Shown piece after piece: positions 48,600 to 58,805 of a stretch of DNA of 64,000 nucleotides (its first letter is position 1; every line of letters begins with the position of its first letter). A model generated the notes under the pieces. The model did no database searches. It worked only from the letters and a program-made list of their open reading frames with translations, and had not been told where the DNA came from. A program made the position numbers and the translations under genes. Origin of the DNA: an uncultured Opitutia bacterium (GTDB taxonomy: Bacteria; Verrucomicrobiota; Verrucomicrobiia; Opitutales; UBA953); the NCBI GenBank assembly GCA_903855995.1, contig CAIOAN010000008.1, positions 186,001 through 250,000 of the forward strand, given 5' to 3'.

Positions 48600-50039
48600 A
48601 TGCGCCTCGCCTTGGTCAGCCTGTTCTTCTCTCTTCTGTCCAGCTCCGCCGCCGAGCCGACTCGGCGACCCAACGTCCTCTTCATTATTGTCGATGACCT
48701 GACGACCACCTTGGGATGCTACGGCGACAAAGTCGCCCGGACGCCGAACATGGACGCACTCGCCGCGCGCGGCGTGCGCTTCGAGCGCGCCTACACCCAG
48801 TTTGCGCTCTGCAATCCGTCCCGGTGTTCCTTCCTCACGGGCTGCTACCCGGAACGCACGCAAGTCTACGACCTCGTGACGAGCCTCCGCGCAGGACTAC
48901 CCGAAGTCATCACCCTCCCCCAGGCCTTCAAAAACGCCGGTTATATGTCAGGTCGCATCGGCAAGGTCTTCCACGTCGCCGACCCGAAAACCAAACTGGA
49001 CACCGAACTCGCCGCCCCGCTCAACCTCGACAACGTCATTCTCCGCGAAACCAAACTCGCCCAAGAAAGCGAGGGCGACCTCTCCGACCCTGTCCGGACC
49101 AAAGGACGCAAGGATGCCACATACAACAAGCCTTTCGGACCTTCGGATCACCCCGACAAAGATTTCACCGACTACGCGATCGCCAATCGTGCGATCAACT
49201 CACTCGAAGCGTGGAAAGACAAGCCCTTCTTCCTCGCCGTCGGCTTCATCCGACCGCACACGCCGTTCGTCGCCCCGAAAGCTTTCTTCAATGCCATCGA
49301 TCGTTCACAGATTGTCCTCCCACCGTTCTTCCAAGAAAGCGGCGAAGACATGAAACTGACGCCGGCTGCGGCCCTGCGCCCCAACAATAACCTCTTTGCA
49401 CTGAAACAAGCGGATAAAAAGGAAGCCGTGGACGCCCGCCTCGCCTACGAAGCCTCGGCCTCCTGGGCGGACTCACAGGTCGGACGCGTCCTAGCGAAAC
49501 TCAAGGAACTGCACCTCGAGGAGAACACCATCGTGGTGCTCACCGGCGACCACGGCTACCAGCTCGGCGAACATGGGCTCTGGGCCAAACAGACGCTCTT
49601 TGAGGGCAGTTGCCACGTGCCGCTCATCGTCGCCGCGCCGGGCATCAAACCGGCCGCCTGCAAAGGCCTCGTCGAACAAGTCGACATCTACCCCACCCTG
49701 ACCGGCCTGGCTGGACTGGCGACCCCAACGAGCGTGCAAGGTTCGACGCTCCAGCCAATCCTCGCCGACCCTACGGGCAAGGGCAAGCCGGTCGTCTTCA
49801 GCACAATGATGTCCACCCATACGAAGTTCATGGGCCACAGCGTGAGCACCGATCGTTTTCGCTACATCGAGTGGGATGAAGGCCGCGGCGGACACCAGCT
49901 CTACGACCACGAGAGCGATCCGGACGAGATTCATAATCTCGCCGACAAACCCAACCAGGCCGACCGCCTGAAGCGGATGCAGACCCGCCTCGCCGCCCAC
50001 CTCAAGTCCGTGACCGCCGACAACCCGCCCGCCAAATAA
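48600..50039 (+). CDS. Sulfatase (iduronate-2-sulfatase-like)
   Basis: RPNVLFIIVDDLTTTLGCYGDKVARTPNMDALAARGVRF; CNPSRCSFLTG formylglycine motif; GDHGYQLGEHGLWAKQTLFE. Start trimmed from 48345. Confidence 0.92.
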   Translation: MRLALVSLFFSLLSSSAAEPTRRPNVLFIIVDDLTTTLGCYGDKVARTPNMDALAARGVRFERAYTQFALCNPSRCSFLTGCYPERTQVYDLVTSLRAGLPEVITLPQAFKNAGYMSGRIGKVFHVADPKTKLDTELAAPLNLDNVILRETKLAQESEGDLSDPVRTKGRKDATYNKPFGPSDHPDKDFTDYAIANRAINSLEAWKDKPFFLAVGFIRPHTPFVAPKAFFNAIDRSQIVLPPFFQESGEDMKLTPAAALRPNNNLFALKQADKKEAVDARLAYEASASWADSQVGRVLAKLKELHLEENTIVVLTGDHGYQLGEHGLWAKQTLFEGSCHVPLIVAAPGIKPAACKGLVEQVDIYPTLTGLAGLATPTSVQGSTLQPILADPTGKGKPVVFSTMMSTHTKFMGHSVSTDRFRYIEWDEGRGGHQLYDHESDPDEIHNLADKPNQADRLKRMQTRLAAHLKSVTADNPPAK

Positions 50040-50046
50040 TTTTCTG

Positions 50047-51423
50047 ATGAAAGCCACGCTCCTATTGCTCTCCCTCTGCGGGACGCTCCTCATCCAGGCA
50101 GCCCCCAGACCCAACATTCTGGTGATCGTCGGCGATGACATGGGGTACGCCGACGTCGGCTTCCATGGCTGCAAAGACATCCCGACTCCACACCTCGATG
50201 CTCTGGCCGCATCCGGTGCCCGCTTTACTAATGGCTATGTCACCGGACCCTACTGTTCCCCCACCCGCGCCGGCTTGCTTACTGGCCGACAGCAGACCCG
50301 TTTTGGCCATGAATACAATCCGGCGGGCGCTAACGGCCTACCACTGACCGAATCCACCCTGCCAGATCATCTCAAGGAAGGCGGCTACGTCACAGGCATG
50401 GTCGGCAAGTGGCACCTCGGATCCTTGCCGACCCAGGTGCCCCAGCAACGCGGCTTCACCGACTTCTATGGTTTTCTCGGCGGCGCTCACAGCTACTTTA
50501 ACGCCGGTGGAATCCTTCGCGGGACCGAACAAGTCAAAGAACTCGACTACACCACCGATGCCTTCGGACGGGAGGCATCGGCGTACATCGAACGCAACAA
50601 AGGCAAGCCATGGTTCCTCTATCTCGCCTTCAATGCCGTCCACACGCCCATGAACGCGACCTCGGAGCGTCTGGCCAAGTTTGCTTCGATCGAGAATAAG
50701 ACCCGCCGCACCTATGCCGCGATGATGTCGGCAATGGACGACAACGTCGGGCGCGTGATCAAGACCCTCAAGGATAGCGGCCAATACGATAACACCCTCG
50801 TGACCTTCATCAGCGACAACGGCGGCCCGACGATGAACGGCGTGACCGTCAACGGCTCGTTGAACGCCCCGCTCCGTGGCTCCAAGCGTACGACCCTCGA
50901 AGGCGGCATCCGCGTGCCCTTCGTGATGGCCTGGCCGGGACACATCCAGCCCGCCGTATTCGACCCTATCGCCGTGCAGTTGGATCTCCACACCACCGCC
51001 CTCGCCGCCGCCGGCGTACCGGCCAAGGAGGAATGGAAACTCGAAGGCGTGAATCTCCTACCCTATCTTTCGGGAGAAAAGAAGGCGCCACCGCACGAGG
51101 CGCTTTACTGGCGATTCGGCGACCAGATGGCCATCCGCCAAGGCGATTGGAAGCTCGTCCGCTACGACACCAATGCCGACACGAACAAAGGCGGACGCCA
51201 GCCCACCTCGGGCGCCAAACTCTACAATCTCGCCGCCGACATCCACGAAGATAAAGACCTCGCCGCCGAGATGCCAGAAAAGGTCAAGGAACTCCAGTCC
51301 CGCTGGGACGCATGGAACAAGGCGAACGTCAAGCCGCTCTGGGGCGCCGGCGCCCATGACGACGACGGACCCGAACCAGGGGCTGTGCCCAAGCGCAAGG
51401 GTAAGGCCAAGGCTGAAAAATAA
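50047..51423 (+). CDS. Sulfatase
   Basis: RPNILVIVGDDMGYADVGFHG; CSPTRAGLLTGRQQTRFG; GKWHLGS; signal peptide. Confidence 0.93.
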   Translation: MKATLLLLSLCGTLLIQAAPRPNILVIVGDDMGYADVGFHGCKDIPTPHLDALAASGARFTNGYVTGPYCSPTRAGLLTGRQQTRFGHEYNPAGANGLPLTESTLPDHLKEGGYVTGMVGKWHLGSLPTQVPQQRGFTDFYGFLGGAHSYFNAGGILRGTEQVKELDYTTDAFGREASAYIERNKGKPWFLYLAFNAVHTPMNATSERLAKFASIENKTRRTYAAMMSAMDDNVGRVIKTLKDSGQYDNTLVTFISDNGGPTMNGVTVNGSLNAPLRGSKRTTLEGGIRVPFVMAWPGHIQPAVFDPIAVQLDLHTTALAAAGVPAKEEWKLEGVNLLPYLSGEKKAPPHEALYWRFGDQMAIRQGDWKLVRYDTNADTNKGGRQPTSGAKLYNLAADIHEDKDLAAEMPEKVKELQSRWDAWNKANVKPLWGAGAHDDDGPEPGAVPKRKGKAKAEK

Positions 51424-51445
51424 ACGAACGGTAGAAACTTCAAGC

Positions 51446-52981
51446 CTACTTGTCGGCGAGCTTCTTCTTGCCAGCCTTCTTGATCAGCTGCACCGGCACG
51501 TCGTTCCTTAAATCGTCGCCGGGTGTGCTGCGACCGCGGGCGATCAGACGTTCAAGCTCGGCTTTCATGGCGGCGACACGCTCAGGGTATTTGTCCTGAA
51601 GATTGTGCTTCTCGCCGATATCCTGAGAGAGGTCGAAAAGCTGCACCAGCGGGAGACCAACCTCTTCCTTGCTGCCGGGCTTGGGTGCGCTCCAGCCCCC
51701 GGAGCCAGGACACAGGATGAGTTTCCACTGACCATCGCGAATAGCAAAACTGCCGTTGATCGACTGACTAATGATTCCTTGTCGCGATTCCGTCTTCACC
51801 CCCATCAGCACCGGCAGGAAACTTGCGCTATCCTCGCCCATCGCCGCGGGGACCGGGACGCCCACGAGTTCGGCGAATGTCGCCATGAAATCAATCTGGC
51901 CGACCAAAGCAGCGCTCACACCCGGCTTCACCCGCCCCGGCCAACGGACCACGAAAGGCACACGATGGCCGCCTTCGTAAGCATCGGCCTTGTTGCCGCG
52001 ATAGACATAGCTTGGCTCATGGCCGGCCTTCTGGAGCTCAGGAATATTGGCCGCCGTCGAGCAACCATTGTCTGACGTGAAGATCACGAGGGTGCTCTCG
52101 CTCAAGCCCTGCTGCTCCAACGACGCCAGCAGGCGACCGACATCGGCATCCACCTGTCGCACGAAATCAGCATAGGGGCTAATACCACTAGAGCCTTGAA
52201 ATTCTTTCGTCGGCACGATGGGGGTGTGCGGCGCATTGAGCGGCACATAGGCAAAGAACGGCTGAGCTGGATGGGCCCGCTTCTGCTCCGAGATGAAGGC
52301 GATCGTATGATCGATGACCGAAGGCAGGACATCAATCGCCTCAAACTTGGGGCTGGCCGGGCCGGTGCGGAGCCAGGTCTTCGTGACGCTCGGAATCTCC
52401 GTCACCCGCCGGTCCTTGATCCAGACAAAGGGAGGCATGTCGAGCGAAGCACTGATGCCATAGAAAGTATCGAAGCCATGCTCGAGTGGGCCGTCCTTGA
52501 TATCCGTGGCATAATCGATCTGCCCCATCTTCTTATATTCCTTCGAGTAATCGCCGCCGTCATCCGCGGTCGTCCCGTCCTTGAGCGGCCAGCCGAGGCC
52601 GAGATGCCACTTGCCGAAACAACCCGTCGTATATCCCTGCCCCTTCAGCATGCCGGCCACCGTAAGGCGATCCTGGGCGAGCAAAGGCGGCGAGAAACCG
52701 CCGAGCACACCGGACTGCAGACGCGTGCGCCAATGGTAGCGGCCCGTTAGCAGGCTGTAACGTGACGGGGTGCAGACGCCGGACGAGGTATGCCCGTCGG
52801 TGAAACGCAGCCCCTGTGCCGCCATCCGGTCGAGGTTCGGCGTGGGAATCTTGCTCTGTGGATTATTCGCTGAGAAATCACCGGACCCCTGGTCATCGGC
52901 GAGAATAACGATGATATTGGGACGCTCCGCCGCCCCCAGCGGGAGCAGCAGCGTGATTGTAAGTAAAAATAGAGGGCGCAT
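51446..52981 (-). CDS. Sulfatase (arylsulfatase)
   Basis: RPNIIVILADDQGSGDFSANNPQSKIPTPNLDRMAAQGLRFTDGH; CTPSRYSLLTGRY; GKWHLGLGW. Confidence 0.93.
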   Translation of the reverse strand: MRPLFLLTITLLLPLGAAERPNIIVILADDQGSGDFSANNPQSKIPTPNLDRMAAQGLRFTDGHTSSGVCTPSRYSLLTGRYHWRTRLQSGVLGGFSPPLLAQDRLTVAGMLKGQGYTTGCFGKWHLGLGWPLKDGTTADDGGDYSKEYKKMGQIDYATDIKDGPLEHGFDTFYGISASLDMPPFVWIKDRRVTEIPSVTKTWLRTGPASPKFEAIDVLPSVIDHTIAFISEQKRAHPAQPFFAYVPLNAPHTPIVPTKEFQGSSGISPYADFVRQVDADVGRLLASLEQQGLSESTLVIFTSDNGCSTAANIPELQKAGHEPSYVYRGNKADAYEGGHRVPFVVRWPGRVKPGVSAALVGQIDFMATFAELVGVPVPAAMGEDSASFLPVLMGVKTESRQGIISQSINGSFAIRDGQWKLILCPGSGGWSAPKPGSKEEVGLPLVQLFDLSQDIGEKHNLQDKYPERVAAMKAELERLIARGRSTPGDDLRNDVPVQLIKKAGKKKLADK

Positions 52982-53710
52982 TTATTTGAGAGTAAAAGCA
53001 AAGACAGCGACCTTGGCGGCGTTGTCGGCCGTCTTGGCGTTATCCTGGCAGTAATTGCCGAATTTCCAGTAAACCTTATCGGCGTCCCAGTCCTTGTCGA
53101 ACGTCACGCGCTTCTGCACGCCGTTCGCGATCAGCGTCACCACGCCGCGCTGCAGGGACATGGTGTAGGTAAATTTCTTACCCTCCTTCAGTCCCGTCAG
53201 AATGGTGATATTCTCCGGCTTGGTCTGCTTAAAGGATGCCTTCACCGAGGCGACGATATCCCCGTCCATCCAGCGCAGCTCGATCGGCTGTTCATTCTCC
53301 CCCTTGAGCTGACCGACGACGATATTGTTTCGCTTCGGAGTCTGCAGTACCGCCATCGTGACCGTCAGCGAAGTAGAGCCCGTGCTGATATTGAAATCGG
53401 TGTTCTGCCTGAGTTCGGTCCGTGGGAACTTCGAACCGCTCGTATGTGCGCCGTCGGTCGGCACCCAGAAGACCATCGCTCCGGTCGTCTTATCCGTATA
53501 GAAATATTCGCTCGTATAAGTCGTCAACTGGGCCGACGGGATTTCCACGACACCGCTGCCATGGGCGACCGGCAGCTGGAGTTTAAACTTGGAAAGGTTG
53601 AAGTTCTGACCCGGCTTCCGGCTGGGGCTGAGATGTTCAGCCGAGATATCTTCCGCCAGAGCAGTCGTGCCGACCAAGAGAATGACGAGAAGGGCAAGAG
53701 GCTTGCGCAT
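52982..53710 (-). CDS. Polysaccharide lyase family 7-like (alginate lyase-like) protein
   Basis: KFKLQLPV, FPRTELRQ, NNIVVGQLKG (QxH position is QLK), YWKFGNYCQDN; signal peptide MRKPLALLVILLVGTTALA. Confidence 0.8.
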   Translation of the reverse strand: MRKPLALLVILLVGTTALAEDISAEHLSPSRKPGQNFNLSKFKLQLPVAHGSGVVEIPSAQLTTYTSEYFYTDKTTGAMVFWVPTDGAHTSGSKFPRTELRQNTDFNISTGSTSLTVTMAVLQTPKRNNIVVGQLKGENEQPIELRWMDGDIVASVKASFKQTKPENITILTGLKEGKKFTYTMSLQRGVVTLIANGVQKRVTFDKDWDADKVYWKFGNYCQDNAKTADNAAKVAVFAFTLK

Positions 53711-53763
53711 CGAAAGTAGCCTAATCATCCGCATCAAAATAGGTCACGCAACTACGATCTTAG

Positions 53764-56136
53764 TCACTTCAATCCTTGGGACAACACATGGTAAGCCGTT
53801 TCGCGTGCCGTATCAGGAAAGTCATGCGGGCCTTCGGGATGGATGACTTGGAGCGCAGCGGATGCGCCGAGCAACGCGTATACCGGCCGAGCGGCGGCGG
53901 CGATCTTATCCACGCTCTGCCAATGGAAATTGGCGTCGCCGAGCGAAGCGCTGATCAGCACTTGGCGGGGTGCCAGGGCGCCGACCATCTCATGAAAATC
54001 AAACGGGATCTCCGCCAGGCGACCTGCATACTCGGCCAAACGCGGCATGTAGCGCGGCTGGCACCAGCCTTTGCCGAACTGCCACACCGAAGAGGCGCCG
54101 TCGTAGTAATCGAGATACGAATCGAGGCCGCAGCTACTGACGACGACCTTGAGGCGTTCATCGAAGACCGCGGTGAAGACGGCGTTATGACCGCCGAGCG
54201 AATGGCCGATGACGCCATAGGAACCGCCGCGTACGTACGGCAGGGAGTCCAGAAGATCAAGGGCGCGCACATTATCCCACACAGCCTTCATGGTACCGCT
54301 AGCATAGCCCAAGGCGACGAGGTCGGGCTTGTAGTCGGCGAGATGCGGGTAGGCCGGCGACAAGGTCACGAAGCCGCGTTCGGCCAGTTCCACGGCATAT
54401 TGCCGGTTGGCCTTACCGCCAAGTCCGACTACGACGCCGACACCCACCGTATCATCCGTGGGATGCAGGCACAAGACAGCGGACACCTTTGCGTCCTTGG
54501 CCAGCGCTGCCTTCGGCACGCAGAGATAGGCAGGTACGCGACTTCCCCGTTCCGATTGATAAGTGATCTTGCGGCGGACATAAGAACCCATGTCGTCCTC
54601 TTTCTCGACTTTCATGGTGAGCGGCACCTTGCGCTCGGCACCAGGCAGTTTACCCATCACGGCTTCCATGCTCCGTACAATCTCGGTCCGGCGATCAACC
54701 CAACCGGCGGTGTCGGCAATCGGCAAGATGGCGCCAGCGGCATCATGACGGACCAGAAGATTATCCCGCGGGAGCCGCCTGTCGGCAGGTGAACCATTGA
54801 GATCAAGGCGAGCCACATAGGCGTCACCACTCCCCTTGCTCGTCAGGGAGAGATGATCCAACTGCTGCGTTCCGGAATAGGCGCCGGCGATGAGCAGGCC
54901 GCCATGGCCGTCCATCACATTGACATAGGCGCTATCCGAACCGACTCCGCCGGACTGCGTGAGCCAGAGTAGCGCGCCCGCTTCGTCGAACTTGGCAACA
55001 TAGACGTCCGTCGCACCACGACTACGGAGGCTCTTACCGCCGAGTGAAAACACCTCGGAGAATTCGCCGGTGAGGAAAGCGTTACCGGCCCCATCGGTGG
55101 CGATACCCAAGCCATAGTCGATACCGGGCCCCTGCCCTGCCCGACTCCAGAGCAGCTTGCCGTCGGTGTCATAGTGACAGAGCAACGCATCGGAGTCCTT
55201 GGCGCTGGTCGTGGCATAGGTATCAGTGCCGACGACGGCCTTACCCTTGAACATGCCGCTAGCCCAGACACGGCCTTGCGCGTCACAGGCGATCTCATGG
55301 AACAGGCAACTGGGGCCACCCGTCTGCTTCAGCCAGAGCACCTGACCGGCGGCATCCAACTTGACCACGAGCGCCGACGTGCCCGTGGGCGAGGAAAGCA
55401 CCTGGGCACCGAATGCGCCGACGCCAGCACTAAGGCCGCCGATATAAATGTTATCATGGCCATCGACCACGACGCCATGCGCGGAACCGGTGGCTTTACC
55501 GGTCGCCACCTTGACCCAGACGAGCTCGCCGCCAGCGTGATATTTAGCGGTAAAAATATGCGCCCCGGGCTCGTTGGGCACGACCACGTCGCCGAACGTG
55601 GCCTCACCGACGACCGCGCCGGCGACAATCACGTCGCCACGACTGTCAACCGCCACGCCATGTCCGTAATCATAACCCTTTCCGCCCGCCGTGCGGACCC
55701 ATCGAAATCTGCCGTCCTTATCATACGAAACCACGAAGACGTCGTAGTCCCCCCGCCCCCGGACGACATGTCCGTCAAACTCGGCCGACTCGCCCTGGAA
55801 ATGTCCGGTCACATACGAGTTGCCCTGCGCGTCGGTCGCCACCGCATACGCGCGGTCAATCTGCGGGCCGCCGGAGACCCGCGACCAGAGGTATTTTCCG
55901 CGCGGGTCGAGTTTCGCAACGAAGATGTCGTTCAAGCCAAGCCCTTTATGCGACGCGGCGCCGAAGTTAACTTCGTCCGCACACTCACCGGCGATGAAGA
56001 CGTTGCCCTCGCGGTCGACGTTCAGCCCGCGCACCTTGTCGGCCTTGAGGCCGCCACCGGAGGCCGCCCAGTCGAAGACCGGCGCAGCCGTGAGGCTGAT
56101 AGTCAGGTGCAGGAGCAAGAAGGCGGGTAAACGCAT
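53764..56136 (-). CDS. SBBP-repeat beta-propeller fused to C-terminal alpha/beta hydrolase (acetyl xylan esterase/dienelactone hydrolase-like)
   Basis: Repeats of GNVFIAGECADEVNFG / GNSYVTGHFQGESAEFDG / GNAFLTGEFSEVFSLGGKSL; C-terminal GVIGHSLGGHNAVFTAVFDERLKVVVSSCG and HPEGPHDFPDTARE. Confidence 0.85.
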   Translation of the reverse strand: MRLPAFLLLHLTISLTAAPVFDWAASGGGLKADKVRGLNVDREGNVFIAGECADEVNFGAASHKGLGLNDIFVAKLDPRGKYLWSRVSGGPQIDRAYAVATDAQGNSYVTGHFQGESAEFDGHVVRGRGDYDVFVVSYDKDGRFRWVRTAGGKGYDYGHGVAVDSRGDVIVAGAVVGEATFGDVVVPNEPGAHIFTAKYHAGGELVWVKVATGKATGSAHGVVVDGHDNIYIGGLSAGVGAFGAQVLSSPTGTSALVVKLDAAGQVLWLKQTGGPSCLFHEIACDAQGRVWASGMFKGKAVVGTDTYATTSAKDSDALLCHYDTDGKLLWSRAGQGPGIDYGLGIATDGAGNAFLTGEFSEVFSLGGKSLRSRGATDVYVAKFDEAGALLWLTQSGGVGSDSAYVNVMDGHGGLLIAGAYSGTQQLDHLSLTSKGSGDAYVARLDLNGSPADRRLPRDNLLVRHDAAGAILPIADTAGWVDRRTEIVRSMEAVMGKLPGAERKVPLTMKVEKEDDMGSYVRRKITYQSERGSRVPAYLCVPKAALAKDAKVSAVLCLHPTDDTVGVGVVVGLGGKANRQYAVELAERGFVTLSPAYPHLADYKPDLVALGYASGTMKAVWDNVRALDLLDSLPYVRGGSYGVIGHSLGGHNAVFTAVFDERLKVVVSSCGLDSYLDYYDGASSVWQFGKGWCQPRYMPRLAEYAGRLAEIPFDFHEMVGALAPRQVLISASLGDANFHWQSVDKIAAAARPVYALLGASAALQVIHPEGPHDFPDTARETAYHVLSQGLK

Positions 56137-56256
56137 AAGTGGCCGGGGTCAGGCCTGCCTCTAGCCAAACGTACGGACCACTATCTGCAACCTGAACCCT
56201 TGGGCTATCTTGTTTGCCTCCGGAGCCGGGCTCCCCTAACCCTACCCCCTCTCTCC

Positions 56257-57846
56257 ATGTCGTCCCTCCTCGGCCACTCTTTCATCGGTTTCGCACGCGG
56301 CCAGTCCACCGCGGCCGCCTACCGTGCGATCAATCCTGCCACGGCGACCGCCCTTGAGCCGGACTTCTTCCCGGCCACGGCCGCCGAGGCCGACAGGGCC
56401 TGTGCCTTGGCCGCTCAGGCCACCCCTGCCCTCGCCGCGCTTTCGGGCAAGCAGAAGGCTGCCTTCCTCCGCGACATCGCCACCCGCATCGAAGCGGCCA
56501 CGCCTTCCCTCGTCGCCCGCGCCACCCAGGAAACCGGCCTGCCCGAAGCTCGCTGCCAAGGTGAAATCGGACGCACCATGGGGCAGTTGCGCCTCTTCGC
56601 CGATCTGGTCGAAAAAGGTGACTGGATCGATGCGCGCATCGAGACGGCTAATCCCGACCGCAAGCCTCTCCCGAAGCCTGATCACCGTTCGCTGCTCCGT
56701 CCGATCGGACCCGTCGCCGTCTTCTGTGCGAGCAACTTCCCCTTCGCCTACTCCGTCGCCGGTGGCGACACCGCCTCCGCCTTCGCCGCGGGCTGCCCGG
56801 TCATCGTGATGGGCCACCATGCGCACATCGGCACCGCTGAGATCATGGGCGGATTGATTGTCGAAGCCGTGAAGTCTAACGGCCTCCCAGAAGGCACGTT
56901 CTCCCTCCTGATGGGCGAAGGACGCGTCATCGGCCAGCAGGTGGCCAAGCACCCCGCCCTGCGTGCCATTGGCTTCACCGGCTCTCGCGTCGGCGGCCGC
57001 GCCCTCATGGATTCCGCTGCCGCCCGTCCGACCCCGATCCCGGTATACGCCGAGATGAGCAGCGTCAATCCCGTCGTCCTACTCGAAGGCGCCCTCGCCG
57101 CCCGCGGCGAAGCCATCGCCACCGGCCTGCTCGGCTCGTGCACGCTCGGCGTCGGCCAGTTCTGCACCCAGCCCGGCCTGATCGTCCTGACGCGCTCCGC
57201 CGCAGCGGAAGCATTCATCAACAAACTCACCGCCCTCTTCACCGATTGTGCCGATGGCGTGATGCTCACCGCCGGCATCCATCAGGCCTACCAGAAGGGC
57301 CTAACCGCCCGCGCCGCCCAGACGGGCGTCAAAGTCGTCGCCCAAGGCAAGTCCAGCGGACAGCCTAACCGCGCCGTTGCCACCCTCTTCGCGACCGACG
57401 CCAAGACCTTCGTCGCCGACATCTCGCTGCAGGAAGAAATCTTCGGACCGAGTTCGCTTGTCATCTGGTGCGCCGACCAACGCGAAGTCGACGCCGTCCT
57501 CGGCGCGCTGCACGGCAACCTCACCGCGACCATCCACGGCACCGACGCCGAGCTCGCCCAGCACGCCGTGCTCATCGCCCGCCTCGAGGCCATCGCCGGC
57601 CGCGTGGTCGTCAATGGCTTCCCCACCGGCGTGGAAGTCTCGCACGCCATCGTGCACGGCGGACCGTATCCGTCGCTGTCTGACGGTCGCACGACTTCGG
57701 TCGGCTCCAACGCCATCTATCGCTTCACGCGCCTCGTCTGCTTCCAGAACTATCCGGACGCCGCCCTGCCCGCCGAACTACAGAACGCCAACCCCCTCGG
57801 CCTCTCCCGCCTCGTCAACGGCTCCCGCTCGAATCCTGCGCTCTGA
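56257..57846 (+). CDS. Aldehyde dehydrogenase (NADP+), alpha-ketoglutarate semialdehyde (2,5-dioxovalerate) dehydrogenase type
   Basis: [66 protein letters not shown] catalytic Cys; glucarate-operon context. Start trimmed from 56200. Confidence 0.85.
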   Translation: MSSLLGHSFIGFARGQSTAAAYRAINPATATALEPDFFPATAAEADRACALAAQATPALAALSGKQKAAFLRDIATRIEAATPSLVARATQETGLPEARCQGEIGRTMGQLRLFADLVEKGDWIDARIETANPDRKPLPKPDHRSLLRPIGPVAVFCASNFPFAYSVAGGDTASAFAAGCPVIVMGHHAHIGTAEIMGGLIVEAVKSNGLPEGTFSLLMGEGRVIGQQVAKHPALRAIGFTGSRVGGRALMDSAAARPTPIPVYAEMSSVNPVVLLEGALAARGEAIATGLLGSCTLGVGQFCTQPGLIVLTRSAAAEAFINKLTALFTDCADGVMLTAGIHQAYQKGLTARAAQTGVKVVAQGKSSGQPNRAVATLFATDAKTFVADISLQEEIFGPSSLVIWCADQREVDAVLGALHGNLTATIHGTDAELAQHAVLIARLEAIAGRVVVNGFPTGVEVSHAIVHGGPYPSLSDGRTTSVGSNAIYRFTRLVCFQNYPDAALPAELQNANPLGLSRLVNGSRSNPAL

Positions 57847-57847
57847 C

Positions 57848-57877
57848 ACCCCTACCCCTACCCCTACCCCTATCCCT
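57848..57877. repeat. (ACCCCT)4 hexanucleotide microsatellite plus degenerate ATCCCT unit
   Basis: Four perfect ACCCCT units at 57848-57871 in the intergenic gap upstream of kdgD. Confidence 0.95.
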
Positions 57878-57887
57878 CTTTAGTCCC

Positions 57888-58799
57888 ATGTCCCCTCTCG
57901 AACTCCAGAAGATCCTCTCGTCCGGCCTGCTCTCCTTCCCGATCACCGACTTCAAGGCGAACGGCGACTTCGACGCCCCAAGCTACGCCAAGCGCCTGCA
58001 GTGGCTCGCTCCCTACGGCGCCACCGCGCTCTTCGCCGCGGGCGGTACGGGTGAATTCTTCTCCCTAGAGCCCAAGGAATATTCGGACGTCATCAAGACC
58101 GCAGTCGACACCTGCGACGGCCTCGTGCCGATTCTCGCCGGTGCCGGCGGTCCGACCCGCGTGGCGATCCAATACGCCCAGGAAGCCGAACGCCTCGGCG
58201 CCAAGGGTATCCTGCTGCTGCCGCATTACCTGACCGAGACCAACCAGGACGGCGTCGCCGAGCACGTCGACCAGGTCTGTAAGTCCGTCAAGATTGGCGT
58301 CGTCGTCTACAACCGTAACGTCTGCCGCCTCCAGCCGCACCACCTCGAGAAGCTCGCGGCCAACAATGCGAATCTCATTGGTTACAAGGATGGCTTCGGC
58401 GATATCGAGCTCATGGTCTCCATCCGCCGTCGCATGGGCGACCGCTTCAGCTACCTCGGCGGCCTGCCCACCGCCGAAGTCTACGCCGCCGCCTACAAGG
58501 CAATGGGCGTGCCGGTCTACTCGTCTGCCGTGTTCAACTTCATCCCGCAGACCGCGATGGACTTCTATCACGCCGTCGCGAAGGACGACCACGCCACGCA
58601 GAATCGCCTGCTCGACACCTTCTTCCTTCCTTACCTCGAGATCCGCAACAAGAGCGCCGGCTACGCCGTCAGCATCATCAAGGCCGGCGCCACGATCGTC
58701 GGCCACGGCGCTGGGCCCGTGCGCGCTCCCCTGACCGACCTCAAGCCAGCCGAAGTCGAACAGCTCGCCGCCCTCATCGCGAAGGCCGGCGTCAAGTAA
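57888..58799 (+). CDS. kdgD: 5-dehydro-4-deoxyglucarate dehydratase
   Basis: [78 protein letters not shown] typical of KDGDH (DapA superfamily). Confidence 0.9.
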   Translation: MSPLELQKILSSGLLSFPITDFKANGDFDAPSYAKRLQWLAPYGATALFAAGGTGEFFSLEPKEYSDVIKTAVDTCDGLVPILAGAGGPTRVAIQYAQEAERLGAKGILLLPHYLTETNQDGVAEHVDQVCKSVKIGVVVYNRNVCRLQPHHLEKLAANNANLIGYKDGFGDIELMVSIRRRMGDRFSYLGGLPTAEVYAAAYKAMGVPVYSSAVFNFIPQTAMDFYHAVAKDDHATQNRLLDTFFLPYLEIRNKSAGYAVSIIKAGATIVGHGAGPVRAPLTDLKPAEVEQLAALIAKAGVK

Positions 58800-58805
58800 G
58801 CCGAT

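Noticed and set aside
53776-54792. 338-aa and 318-aa (55174-56130) plus-strand ORFs
   Set aside because: Antisense to the SBBP-hydrolase gene; no signal peptide or family motifs.
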